In this document: piece after piece, positions 1-9,152 of the stretch
How the letters are laid out: each line of letters starts with the position of its first letter
How positions within the stretch are numbered: position 1 is the stretch's first letter
Assembly: GCA_022539475.1 (NCBI GenBank)
Contig: VCMS01000001.1
Location: 558,001 to 622,000 of the forward strand
From: Gracilaria domingensis
Lineage: Eukaryota; Rhodophyta; Florideophyceae; Gracilariales; Gracilariaceae
Direction of reading: 5' to 3'
DNA length: 64,000 nt
Made by a program: the position numbers and the translations under genes
The notes under the pieces: generated by a model
Seen by the model: the letters and a program-made list of their open reading frames with translations, nothing else
The model's database searches: none
What the model was told of the DNA's origin: nothing

Positions 1-607
1 CTGCGGATAAAGATGGGTGAAGACTGACAGCAATTTCGCCCCCAACAACCCTGATTTCTTATTTGGCAAGGTTGAAGTTATTCGCAACACTTTTCATGAA
101 GGAAAGTTCAAACAGCATGAAGCAACCATTATACTCGCCACCGACGCTAAGGTCCGCCGCTTAAACTGGTGGTATGGCGCAGGTCGAGAAACAACGGACG
201 TGCTTTCGTTCCCATTACGCGACAAGCCCCGACGCAAACCACGGATTCCCTCATCCTTCGAAAAAGATCTTGCAACGCTTATGGAGAATGTTCCTTTTCT
301 TGATCCAGATACCGGTGAATTAACTCATTGCAGTCGGGTGCCTCCACCGCTGACAGACGATCTTGGGCGCATCTTCATTGCCGTTGAGTACTGCCGACAG
401 GTTGCGAAACAACGTCAGATGGAACACGCAGATTATATAACTCTCGCCTGCGCTCATGGTATGGGGCATCTAGTTGGCTTGGATCATCAGACAGAAGATC
501 AGTACAAGGCCATGAAAAGTGCGGAAGAGACAGTGCTGCGAGCCGTGGTATCGGAGGTTGGGCTTGTTGGTGACGAAAAAGCATTTCCGCAATCATATCT
601 CCCGTAA
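1..607 (+). CDS. ybeY: YbeY-type endoribonuclease, 3' exon (5' end outside window)
   Basis: Metal-dependent RNase of the YbeY/UPF0054 family, which in bacteria and plastids processes 16S rRNA 3' ends and supports ribosome quality control. The diagnostic zinc motif is visible near the C-terminus (HGMGHLVGLDH, nt about 455-487), as is the upstream family signature LNWWYGAGRETTDVLSFP (LN..yR...TDVLSFP in the family). The open frame begins after an in-frame stop at nt 8-10 with only a GTG codon at nt 17, so it does not start with ATG. A 3' splice site at about nt 30 (gactgacag) would place the true start, and probably an organelle-targeting leader, in an exon left of the window. A Pro/Lys-rich insertion lies between the two motifs (about residues 70-115). 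In photosynthetic eukaryotes the protein usually acts in the chloroplast; location here is inferred. Confidence 0.85.
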
Positions 608-1788
608 CATATTTCCCATCGGAGAAAGAGCCACACAGGATAATCTCGAGCAGATGATCTGGGTATCTCTATGCTCTGAAATGTACGTCTCGGCTTTGTA
701 CTCGACGCTTGAAGATTTAACAGAAACACAGATTCAAGAACTGCACGCCAGCCATAGCAATCATTCTGCATCCCAAACCTTGGGTCCCCAGCATCGCAGT
801 TTATGTTGAAGGCCACATACATTTGAACATTGATGCAGTACAAGTTTCCCGCTGCTGTTTGTTGAAAGAAAAAGGACTGAGAGTCATCTCTGCTATATCG
901 CCAAGCCTGCTCGCCGCCATGGTAACTGTTGACGTGTTTGTTTTACCCTGGAGTAGTTTGCGGCCCTGGATGCCTCGCGCGCGAAATCTTCGGGTTCAGT
1001 TAACGCTTGAAACATTTGCTTACGCCTATGGCTCGGTATACACCTTCGTTCTGGCATCAGACTTTCGGGTATACCTAGAAACCTTCGAAACCACCGGGAG
1101 AAAGGTATGTAAACTGTCATTCATGAAGCAAGTCATTTTCGGCTTCTCGAAGGCTTCTCGAAGCACAAGGTACAAAACGAAATGGCTATTACCGTCGGTA
1201 ATAGAGAAGGACCTCATGACGACATGCAGATGTAACGAACGTCTTCGTTGCTCTTCCCTGCGCTCAGTACGTAGGCTTTGAGTGTGTTAAATTTCCGCAT
1301 CAAAGAAGGACGTACACACAACGATGAATATTTGCAGAAGAAACAATTGTCCAAGATGCGGTACCAGGATCTAGGGGGGGTACGAGAAACAGGATTTGCT
1401 GGTCGTAGTATTGCGTGTCCACAGTTATTCATTTTATCATTTGCCGGCCCTCTTGGATCGCAACTTCCTCGAAAATGAATAGCCTACAATTGGCGACTAT
1501 GTGGGTTTAAGTATGTAGATCAATACATACTTGCGGCGTCCGAAAAGGACATTGTCTGGAAGGCTTTGTCTTGACCGTCTTCGTGAGCATACCAGTCTTC
1601 TCGGTACTCAGATTGCTCGAAAGCGGTATCAGCCGTTCTGACTTCCCAAGTTAGAGAACTGTTCCTCGAATTCATACGCCTTAAGCTAGTGCCCATAAAG
1701 AGAGATATATACACACCTGAGGTTCTACGACACAATGTACCCTCATCATGTGATTTTTCTTCTTATAGGTGCATCACTCGGATGTACC
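608..1788. other. intergenic, no supported gene
   Basis: Short ORFs occur in several frames but none shows a recognisable domain. A 9-bp-arm dyad lies at 1509-1532 (AAGTATGTA / TACATACTT), a tandem GGCTTCTCGAA duplication near 1141-1162, and a short stretch at 1294-1310 matching the dispersed repeat at 13.56 kb. Confidence 0.5.
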
Positions 1789-2478
1789 TTATTGCACGAG
1801 AAACCGAAAGTTAAGTTCTTCTAAATCGAACACGAAATTGCCTTCTCCTAAAGAAAATGCAGATACACTTTCGTTGGAAATCTTGGCCTCAGGGACACTT
1901 AGTCGGCCCTGAAACTCGATCTGCAATCGCTTATCAACCGGAACCTTTTGCCGTATACTCAGACCAGCCGGCGGGCGGTCATATGGAAGAATGCCAAGAA
2001 ACGGGCGCACGTTGATTGAGAAGAGGGTCTTGCGAGAGTGAATATCAAAAGCGGCTTTCAAATCAAGCTTGGTTCTAGTATCAATGTTGAACGTCTTCGT
2101 GAGGCTGACTTTATCGTCATGAAACTCTAGACGACCACCAATGATGCGGTCACGCCAGGACCATTTGAAAGAAAGTTTCTTGTGTCTGAGGTCGAGGTCG
2201 GCGCCCAGTGAAAGCCTGGTGACGCCCAACGGGTAAAAGTATTTCCGAAGCTTGAGTTTGATGGTTGGATCAACGTTCCATATGACTTTTGGTAACTTGT
2301 CGAGAAAGACGAAACGATTGCTATCGGTGGGCGGCGGTGCAGATGGGGAGTGTGTTGGGAATGGAGTGACGGCGGGATGTAGTTGGTGGTGAGCCGCTTC
2401 GGATGGAGAGACGAATTGAGAGGACGGGGCGGAACTGAAGGAGAAGTCTACCGTGGTAGGCGGCTCCTCTTTGGGCAT
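1789..2478 (-). CDS. conserved-looking beta-rich protein, unknown function
   Basis: A 229-residue protein. The first about 50 residues are low-complexity (Pro/Ser/Thr/His-rich). The rest, from about residue 58 (DKLPKVIWNVDPTIKLKLRK), consists of alternating hydrophobic and charged strands with basic turns (TIKLKLRKYFY, RLSLGADLDLRHKKLSFKW, KVSLTKTFNIDTRTKLDLKAAF). This alternation resembles the transmembrane beta-strands of organelle outer-membrane barrel proteins, and I have the impression of plant plastid-envelope relatives, but cannot name a family from sequence alone. No classical signal peptide or helix segment is seen. The start is the first ATG after an in-frame stop near 2536. It is the reading frame with the cleanest protein-like composition in this interval. 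Function: not recognised. Confidence 0.7.
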   Translation of the reverse strand: MPKEEPPTTVDFSFSSAPSSQFVSPSEAAHHQLHPAVTPFPTHSPSAPPPTDSNRFVFLDKLPKVIWNVDPTIKLKLRKYFYPLGVTRLSLGADLDLRHKKLSFKWSWRDRIIGGRLEFHDDKVSLTKTFNIDTRTKLDLKAAFDIHSRKTLFSINVRPFLGILPYDRPPAGLSIRQKVPVDKRLQIEFQGRLSVPEAKISNESVSAFSLGEGNFVFDLEELNFRFLVQ

Positions 2479-3000
2479 GATGATGATTGTGACGGGCTCA
2501 GATATGGAAAGCGCCTCTTTGAGAGGGTATTCTGTTTATTCTACAGCGCGGCGAACAGTTTGGTTGGGAGTGGCGGTATCGAGACTGGTGCGTCCGGCGT
2601 TGAGAAAGCGTGACGAGTCTCTCCGCTGGGACTACGAGGGGGAGGGTGGGGGAGTTGGTAGCTTCCAATGGGTGAATGTACAGTGCAGAGATTTTGGCTT
2701 GCGATGTGGTGAATCACCAGTCTGCACTGCAGTAGTAATGTGCCGCGGCGCGATGGCGAAGCTGCAAGCTGCACGCTGCACAAACGGTTCGTCTCTCCGA
2801 CAGCAGATCACGCGGCCAAAAACAGGCGCCAATTTTGGAGGCTCTGAAGAGCACATGCTTGCGACTCTCAACTTGAGAGTCTCAAGTTTGAGAGGCTGTT
2901 GCTCGCCATCGTAACGCTAGTAGCGATGTGCGCACGCGCATGATTGCGATAATCAGATCGGTGTGGTTGAGAAACAGCAGTGCTCCCACGCGGCCGCAAG
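2479..3000. other. intergenic between two minus-strand genes
   Basis: Contains the upstream region of the beta-rich protein gene and the 3' end of MED10. A short perfect hairpin-like dyad (ACTCTCAACTTGAGAGTCTC) lies around 2865-2884. No gene seen. Confidence 0.45.
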
Positions 3001-3552
3001 CTACGCGGGGTTGGAAGGGGGCTGCGCATGATTTCCGTTCGGTTGGGAGCTGTTTCGCGGCACGTCTCGTATCGCGTTTTGTAGCTCTTGCCTACGTAGA
3101 AACGAGCGCTCAAGCGTTAGGGCAGGCAAACGAGATGTATGATAGATATCACATCACATAAATGAAAACAAGACGTACCTGAACTGCCGCATGAGCTCAA
3201 CTTTTCCGCGAGAAATACTGTTCGATTGCTCGCACGCCTCCAGCAGCGACAGGGTCACATGCTCCGGATTTCGGCCGTGATCGACGGCGTGCAGCACGTC
3301 GAACGGAACGAGCGCGTCGACGCGTTTACACCTGCGGTCGACGCTCTTGAGACAGGTGACAAACTCGTTGACGCGATCAAACAGGCCGTTCTGGGAGTCG
3401 TACGAGAAGCGCATGACATCGTGCGCAAACGACGTGAGCGCCGCGCACGCGGACTGCAGCTCGATCTCCAGCGCGTCCAGCGGGGAGAGCGGCGGCGCGG
3501 GCGGCGGCGCGACGGCGCCGGCCACGAGCACGACGTGCGAGATGGCGTCCAT
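3001..3552 (-). CDS. MED10: Mediator complex subunit 10 (two exons)
   Basis: Middle-module subunit of the Mediator coactivator, which bridges transcription factors and RNA polymerase II. Exon 1 is 3552-3179, exon 2 is 3091-3001, with an 86-nt intron (3178-3092; 5' site AG|GTACGT, 3' site CTACGTAG). Joining them gives about 154 residues. The family core is visible: LVPFDVLHAVDHGRNPEHVT, followed by LLEACEQSNSISRGKVELMRQFR. The spliced exon then adds QELQNAIRD, as expected for the family C-terminal helix. Without splicing the frame would end in an unrelated tail. An Ala/Pro-rich linker (about residues 12-24) follows the start and is a local oddity tied to the high GC of the 5' half. The downstream neighbour on the same strand is 200 nt away; no co-transcription is implied. 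Confidence 0.88.
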
Positions 3553-3754
3553 GGCGCGGGGGCGCTACGCGCGGCGGCGGCGCGCGCGCAGGCGGCAGCA
3601 GAAGAGGCGCGCGCGCGCTGTCAGCCGGTGCGGTGGCAGTTACGTGCGCCAATCAAAAAAGGGGCGCGCGACGCGAGGAACGCGGGCGCGCTTGTAGGCT
3701 ACGAGGCTCTCAATCTACAGTTGTGTGTATCACTATGATATCAAATGTGCGCCC

Positions 3755-5068
3755 CTACGCGAGCAGGCTGGACGCCCTCCGCGAGCTGCGCCGCGCGCCG
3801 CGCGCGCGCTTCGCCTTGGCCGCCGCCGCCGCCGCCGCCGCCTGCCGGAACCTGGCGTGCAGCGCGTCCAGGTCCACGTCGCTGGGCAGCTTCACCGTGT
3901 TGCCCACGCTCTCCACGGCCTCCAGCACCTGCCGCTCCAGCCTCCAGCCCTCCCGCTCGCCCAGCGCGCCGTCCGCCTCCTCCTCGCCGTGCGCCGCGCC
4001 GTCCACAAACAGCTCCGCAAACGAGCTGGGCGTGATGCCATGCTTCTCGTCCAGAAAGTACTCCTCCTTGCAGATGAAGCAGTTGCCGCCATCGCAGCAC
4101 ACGCCCGCCTTCTCCGACAGCCTCAGCGCGCCGGAGGAGTACGACGTCGCGCCGCCCAGCGTGGCCATGCTTGCGTCGCTCAGTAGAAATTCTTCCGCGT
4201 TGCGCGATCGCAGGCACGCCACCTGGTCGTGCCTCCGCTTCACCGCCAGAAACTTGGCGCTCAGCTCCTGACACGCCTTTCTCGGCGGCGGCGGCGCCGG
4301 CGTGGGGATGGACACGCACTGCTGCGTGTTGGGCATGTGCACGCACATGGAGGTGGATGACAGCCTAGACAACGACGACGACGTAGACAAGGAGCATACG
4401 AACCGGCTGGCACGTCTCCAGCGCGCGTTTGATCCGTTGGTCATCTGATTCATCAGCCGAAGCGTACGCTTCGTCTCGTCGTGATTGAGAAATGTCAACG
4501 GCGCGGCGATGCGGTTGAGAATGTTGCTCGTCACGGGGTACACAAACGTCTTGTGCGGAACGCGCGGTAGGCGTTGCTGCTTGGCCATGTTTCTCGCGGT
4601 CACGTACCAAAACGTGGCGGCGGGATCATTCCTCCGGGCCATCTTGCGCAAATCGCGCGCCCACGCGGCGAGCAGCAGCGACGCCGACGGCGTGGAGGAC
4701 GCCGCGTCCGCGTCCATGCTGAGCCTCCAGAACTGGCGGAAGAACGCGGGCGACGCGATGTAGCGATAGAAGTAGGGCACGCACAGCACCAGCCGGTACA
4801 GCAGCTCCAGCGGGTGCGACGCGTCGTGTATCCTGCGCGTGCGCGTGGGCAGCAGGTAGCGCCGCACGGCGCTCACGATGAGCGGGATGGAGCACGGGTC
4901 GGTGCGGGCAATCAGGATGAGGTTGGTGGCCGAGAGGTTGACGTCCGGCGAGCGCACCAAGTGCACGACGGTGTGGCGCGTGGGCGCGCGATGCATGCGC
5001 CGAAAGGGCGGCAATGGGATGGCGCGCGCGTCGTACGCCAGCATGGAGTGGTCCTGCACATGCCGCAT
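3755..5068 (-). CDS. large hypothetical protein, GC-rich gene
   Basis: A 437-residue ORF starting at an ATG at 5068. The middle third has non-repetitive, protein-like sequence (about residues 78-200, for example ELLYRLVLCVPYFYRYIASP and NDPAATFWYVTARNM). Near residue 325 there is a cysteine cluster, AGVCCDGGNCFICKEEYF. The C-terminus ends in a poly-Ala, Arg/Ala-rich tail encoded by GCC repeats. I recognise no family. Overlapping antisense ORFs are long because the region is GC-rich, but their products are repetitive Ala/Arg/Pro strings, so this strand is the better choice. Possibly lineage-specific. The tail could also be an artefact of a missed 3' intron. Confidence 0.55.
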   Translation of the reverse strand: MRHVQDHSMLAYDARAIPLPPFRRMHRAPTRHTVVHLVRSPDVNLSATNLILIARTDPCSIPLIVSAVRRYLLPTRTRRIHDASHPLELLYRLVLCVPYFYRYIASPAFFRQFWRLSMDADAASSTPSASLLLAAWARDLRKMARRNDPAATFWYVTARNMAKQQRLPRVPHKTFVYPVTSNILNRIAAPLTFLNHDETKRTLRLMNQMTNGSNARWRRASRFVCSLSTSSSLSRLSSTSMCVHMPNTQQCVSIPTPAPPPPRKACQELSAKFLAVKRRHDQVACLRSRNAEEFLLSDASMATLGGATSYSSGALRLSEKAGVCCDGGNCFICKEEYFLDEKHGITPSSFAELFVDGAAHGEEEADGALGEREGWRLERQVLEAVESVGNTVKLPSDVDLDALHARFRQAAAAAAAAKAKRARGARRSSRRASSLLA

Positions 5069-6246
5069 GGCGGCGGCGGCGGCGCGCGGCGGCGGGGGAA
5101 GAAGAGGGCGCGCGGGCGGGCGGCGGCGGCGGCGCGAGGTACAGGCGCGGCGCTACGCGGGCGCGGTATGGGCGGCATGCACACGACACAACGGCGCGGC
5201 ACGACGTAGTCGCTGTGGCGCGCGCGTGAAAAGACGCGACGCGGCAAGCAGTGCAGCGCGCGCCGCCGCGCGTGGCGGCCGCCGCTTTTTTTAGGCGCCG
5301 CGCAACGTGTGCCGCTGGCAGGGGGATCCGCGCCGCCCGCAGCGGCTCAAAGTCGAGCCGCTCGACCGCCGCTCGCGAGACCGCGTGTATCTTCTCGCCG
5401 CGCGCCCACAGTTGGCGCTGCTCGCCTTCCCCGCCGCGCTTCCTTCCCCCGTTCCGCGTCCAGAGTGTTGTGTAGGGTAGGGTTTTTGGCTCCGCCACAC
5501 GCGCAGTAGCCCCGGCGCGCGTCGCCCGCACCAATTGCTGCAACAGCGAAGGGCGCCTTGCTTTGCTCTCCGCCTGCGCTCGACGCGCTGCACGCCGTCC
5601 AGAAGCGTCGGCAGCTGCTGCGCATCTTGCTCTTCGGCGCCGGTCTACGCGCCAGCGCAGGCGCGCGCAGGCAGCTTTCGAAGCAACCCGGCTGCAACTT
5701 GTGTCGAATACCAACCACACATCACTTTTGAGCGCTTGACATCCAACGAGACGTCATCGCTTTTATAGAACGCTCTGTTGCCCATGTTACGTGTTTCCAT
5801 CTCGCTCTGTATCTCTCCCGTCTGATGCTGCTGCCCCGCCAGCCGCAGCAAACTTCCAACTCCATCCCGTGACCTTTTTGAGCCTTTCGCTCATTTTTTG
5901 TCTGCAATGCAAATATTCTCTCCTTCATCGCTAGTCTCGAGCAGCGTAATTCCCCGCCCCAAAGTGCAGCGCAAGTATTTGCCCCAAGCTCATACCTTTC
6001 TCACTTGCCGCTTTCTACAGTATCATGTACAAGAGTAGAATAAGCAGTTGAAAACATTCTTTATCAAGCTCAAGCTTGCACAGATTCCATCTCTGCCCTC
6101 TCCTTATGTAAACGTTCCACAACTCTTATTGTAACGGCCAGCCTCCGCCCCTCTCCGATATCCAACCCTTCCACTATCCCTTCGCTTCTGTTGCCAACAT
6201 CTTCAAACAAGAACCCCTTCGTCTAAAACGAAGCAGCCCTGCTACA
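5069..6246. other. intergenic, GC-rich left half, AT-balanced right half
   Basis: The first about 650 nt are very GC-rich (GGC/GCC runs) and continue the composition of the gene to the left, with long composition-driven ORFs on both strands. From about 5700 composition drops. The last 250 nt before the PAM2 gene are pyrimidine-rich on the + strand, consistent with a 5' leader. No gene supported. Confidence 0.5.
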
Positions 6247-8733
6247 ATGAAACCACGACTCCCTCTACAATCGCACAAACCTCCTTCTGAAGTGCATCAA
6301 ACAATCGTTCTCAATCCAAATGCCACAGAGTTTGTTCCGGCCAATGTACACCAATCAAACTATCACCACAATCATTCGCTAAATCCAAACGCGACAGAAT
6401 TTGTTCCTTGTCATTTCGTACAAACCACTTCCACAATTGTTTTAGACCCTGCTGCGGAAGAGTTTGTTCCATTTCTTAATCTCATTTATTCTCGACATTA
6501 TCAGGCCAGTTCCATTCAATGTCTTGATTCTCACCTTCTTCAAATGCCTCCGAGTTTCAAACCAAACGCTTCATTTCATCCTCCTGTACCGCTAAACCCC
6601 GAAGCTGATGAATTTGCTCCAAACCCCTCATTTCTTCCTCCTGTACTGCTAAACCCCGATGCTGATGGATTTGTTCCAAACCCCTCATTTCTTCCTTCTG
6701 CACCGCTAAACCCCGAAGCTGCTGAATTTGTTCCATGCGCCGCCAGTCATGTTCCTTTATCCCGGGAGCTGCCTGAGCCTCAACAAGCAGCAAATGCTTG
6801 GGACGAGCTGTCTATTTCACACACAGAAAATGAAGGAGCCCTTGAAAACGATCACCTTTGCTGGTCATTTGATAAGAACACCAAAGAGCAATCAACTTCG
6901 CCATCATCGCACTCGCATGGGTGTGACAAATGGATTGAAGATGAAACAAGTGACCAGTGGGGATCTGCTCAATATCTGGACGAATGGACGGTTGAGGGCA
7001 AGGGAAATGTTGCGGTAGAAGAATCAAATATGGATCACCGATGGCGTGCACATCAAGAACAAGGAGAAAAGGATGAAACAGCAGCTACACTCTACCGAGA
7101 GACAGCCACTCTAAATCATAAGGGCACTGATTATCTCCCTGACGATAACGGCAAAATCAAACCCAAGCCGAAGAAAAAGAAAAAGAAGGCAATAGAGAAA
7201 CAATCGGCGATATCTCATACAGGAGAAGCACGCCTCAACAGCAATGAGCATGACAAGCTCCCATGCCCGAGCCATGAAAGCCATTTCTCAAAGGAAGAAA
7301 CACAAGAGGAGGCGTGGGGAGTGATCAGCACTACTTTTGAAGTCGAAGATTCGAAATGGGATCAATGCCTCGACGTTCCCTTGAAAGAAAGCACAACGCA
7401 CACAACCTCAACGAACGATGCAAACTGGAAGACGAATGAACACATAGATTCTTGGACGGGAACAGGAGGCGGGGCAGCTGATCAACAATTTACAAACAAT
7501 ATTGATGGGGATGCTGCAAAATGGAACGGTATGGATCAAGATTGGAATGAGGCAACCTTGAACAAAAGCACCCACGTAATCAATAAGGACAGAGAGCAGG
7601 ATAATGATTGGCATGTGGCAGAGAACCCATTGATCAGCAAGGACCCCAAGTGGGATGGTTATGAGCTTGACAAGCAGGACAATGATTGGCATGTGACAGA
7701 GGACCTTTTGGTTAACAAGGATTCTAAATGGGAAGGGTATGGGCTCGAAGAACAAAAGGATAACGGATTCTCGGAGAATTGTGCGAAAGATGACAGCAGC
7801 AAAAGCAAAATGGAACAAGGCGTTCAACAAAGCAAAGACAACGAAACTGTTCGAATCTCGAGCGATAGAAAACCTAAGAGCAGGAGAAGAAGAAGGAACA
7901 AGAAGAATGTTCGGGGAAAACTCAGAGATAATGAAGTACGTAGAAACAGTTTCGCTCAGCATGGTCGGGCCATTAGTACCACGGAGGCGCAATCTCTTTC
8001 TGAAGAAAGAAAACGAAGGCGAGATTCACAGCAAGCAGTGACTGAGAGCAAGAACAGCAACAAAGGAGAAGGAAAGGCGAAAGGAAGTAACAGCTGGAGG
8101 AGTGTCTCAGAGGTAGGATACAATTTCGGCATATGGCCAAATACTACTCATCAGCATAGTTCGTTCGAGAATGATGGTGGACGGATTGGCGTTGGAGATG
8201 GAGGAGACAATGCAGAGAGTGATCCTTGGGAGATCATTGAACAGCAAGACGCTTGGGACGGAGAGTCAAGGGACAAAGAAGGCGATTTGAATGGCTCTGT
8301 GACAGAAAATGGCATTGCTTCAGACCCTGTGGAACAGACAGTGAAAGAATCTGGACATGACGTGAACAGCTGCAGAGCTGTCCAAGATGAGGGATTGATA
8401 TCTACAGCAGATTCAGATTTACTAACAGTGAAAAGAAAAAAGAAATTGAACGCTCTGGATATGACTGGATTTGATCCTTGGTCTGGCGCAGCTGCACCTG
8501 AGGGGCAGTGGGAACCATTCCAGGGAGATGATGAGAGATTTTTGGACGATTCTGAATCGAATGCGGATGAGAGCTTAAGACGTATCGCAAATGAAGAAAC
8601 GGGGAACGTGTGGGCGCAGGCACTGGCGGAGGCAAAGGGAGGAGACCCGAGCAGTAAAGACCACATACCGCAAGTAGAAAAGCGCAGTGATGTGTGTCGC
8701 CAACGGGTTGTGTATGACCTCAGTTGTGTGTAG
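6247..8733 (+). CDS. hexa-PAM2, tryptophan-motif scaffold protein (GW182-like composition)
   Basis: An 828-residue, largely disordered protein. The N-terminus carries six copies of the PAM2 motif, the peptide that docks in the MLLE domain of cytoplasmic poly(A)-binding protein: residues 22-31 (LNPNATEFVP), 45-54 (same), 66-75 (LDPAAEEFVP), 116-125 (LNPEADEFAP), 135-144 (LNPDADGFVP) and 154-163 (LNPEAAEFVP). The last three sit in a 19-residue tandem repeat. The rest is acidic with basic patches (KPKPKKKKKKA; KSRRRRRNKKN). It has 23 tryptophans, nearly all next to D, N, G, S, E or K, including two repeats of DNDWHV...KDxKW(D/E)GY (about residues 451-500). Separated tryptophans in disordered acidic sequence are how GW182/TNRC6 proteins bind Argonaute and CCR4-NOT. 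PABP binding is strongly suggested by the motifs; a silencing or deadenylation role is inference. No folded domain or membrane segment is visible. The gene is monoexonic, with ATG preceded by ACA. Confidence 0.88.
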   Translation: MKPRLPLQSHKPPSEVHQTIVLNPNATEFVPANVHQSNYHHNHSLNPNATEFVPCHFVQTTSTIVLDPAAEEFVPFLNLIYSRHYQASSIQCLDSHLLQMPPSFKPNASFHPPVPLNPEADEFAPNPSFLPPVLLNPDADGFVPNPSFLPSAPLNPEAAEFVPCAASHVPLSRELPEPQQAANAWDELSISHTENEGALENDHLCWSFDKNTKEQSTSPSSHSHGCDKWIEDETSDQWGSAQYLDEWTVEGKGNVAVEESNMDHRWRAHQEQGEKDETAATLYRETATLNHKGTDYLPDDNGKIKPKPKKKKKKAIEKQSAISHTGEARLNSNEHDKLPCPSHESHFSKEETQEEAWGVISTTFEVEDSKWDQCLDVPLKESTTHTTSTNDANWKTNEHIDSWTGTGGGAADQQFTNNIDGDAAKWNGMDQDWNEATLNKSTHVINKDREQDNDWHVAENPLISKDPKWDGYELDKQDNDWHVTEDLLVNKDSKWEGYGLEEQKDNGFSENCAKDDSSKSKMEQGVQQSKDNETVRISSDRKPKSRRRRRNKKNVRGKLRDNEVRRNSFAQHGRAISTTEAQSLSEERKRRRDSQQAVTESKNSNKGEGKAKGSNSWRSVSEVGYNFGIWPNTTHQHSSFENDGGRIGVGDGGDNAESDPWEIIEQQDAWDGESRDKEGDLNGSVTENGIASDPVEQTVKESGHDVNSCRAVQDEGLISTADSDLLTVKRKKKLNALDMTGFDPWSGAAAPEGQWEPFQGDDERFLDDSESNADESLRRIANEETGNVWAQALAEAKGGDPSSKDHIPQVEKRSDVCRQRVVYDLSCV

Positions 8734-9152
8734 ATGGCCGTTGAATGATGGGGGGGATTTCTCGCAGTGGATTCATCTTCTTCGGTGTTCGAACGAAGTC
8801 ATCTATCATACAGTACGTGTAGATACCGAAGATAGCCTTCTAGAGAGAAACTACAATGCTGGATGGTGCAAGCGTGTTTGAACGAGGGCAGACACTTTCA
8901 AACGCTCGGCTGGAGATTGTCCGGCGGAGAAAGCGGTGCAGAATTTGCCGAATTTGAGGGGCGGGCATTTTTAAAGTGCATCTACCGCGCGATTTTTGAA
9001 TTTAAAAGAGGTTCCGATGCACCCACAGCAACGCACATGAAGCCGAGCGCCACATTGTTCAAACAGCGGGACACCCGCAACTGTCGCAGTTGGGAGCAGT
9101 GTGTGTGCCGCTGTTAGAGCGCCAGCTACAAGTTCCCCTCTTACCCTCAGCC
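8734..9152. other. intergenic between two co-directional genes
   Basis: Holds the 3' region of the PAM2 gene and the promoter/leader of the next gene. A G7 run follows the stop codon. In-frame TTG at 9090 is open into the next gene but is not a start. No gene seen. Confidence 0.45.

Noticed and set aside
823-1281. 152-codon ORF in the first intergenic region
   Set aside because: No family features, mixed Phe/Ser/Arg composition and no supporting splice or promoter signals.
4626-5720. 364-codon minus-strand ORF
   Set aside because: Overlaps the preferred 437-codon frame and encodes only Arg/Ala/Pro-rich sequence.
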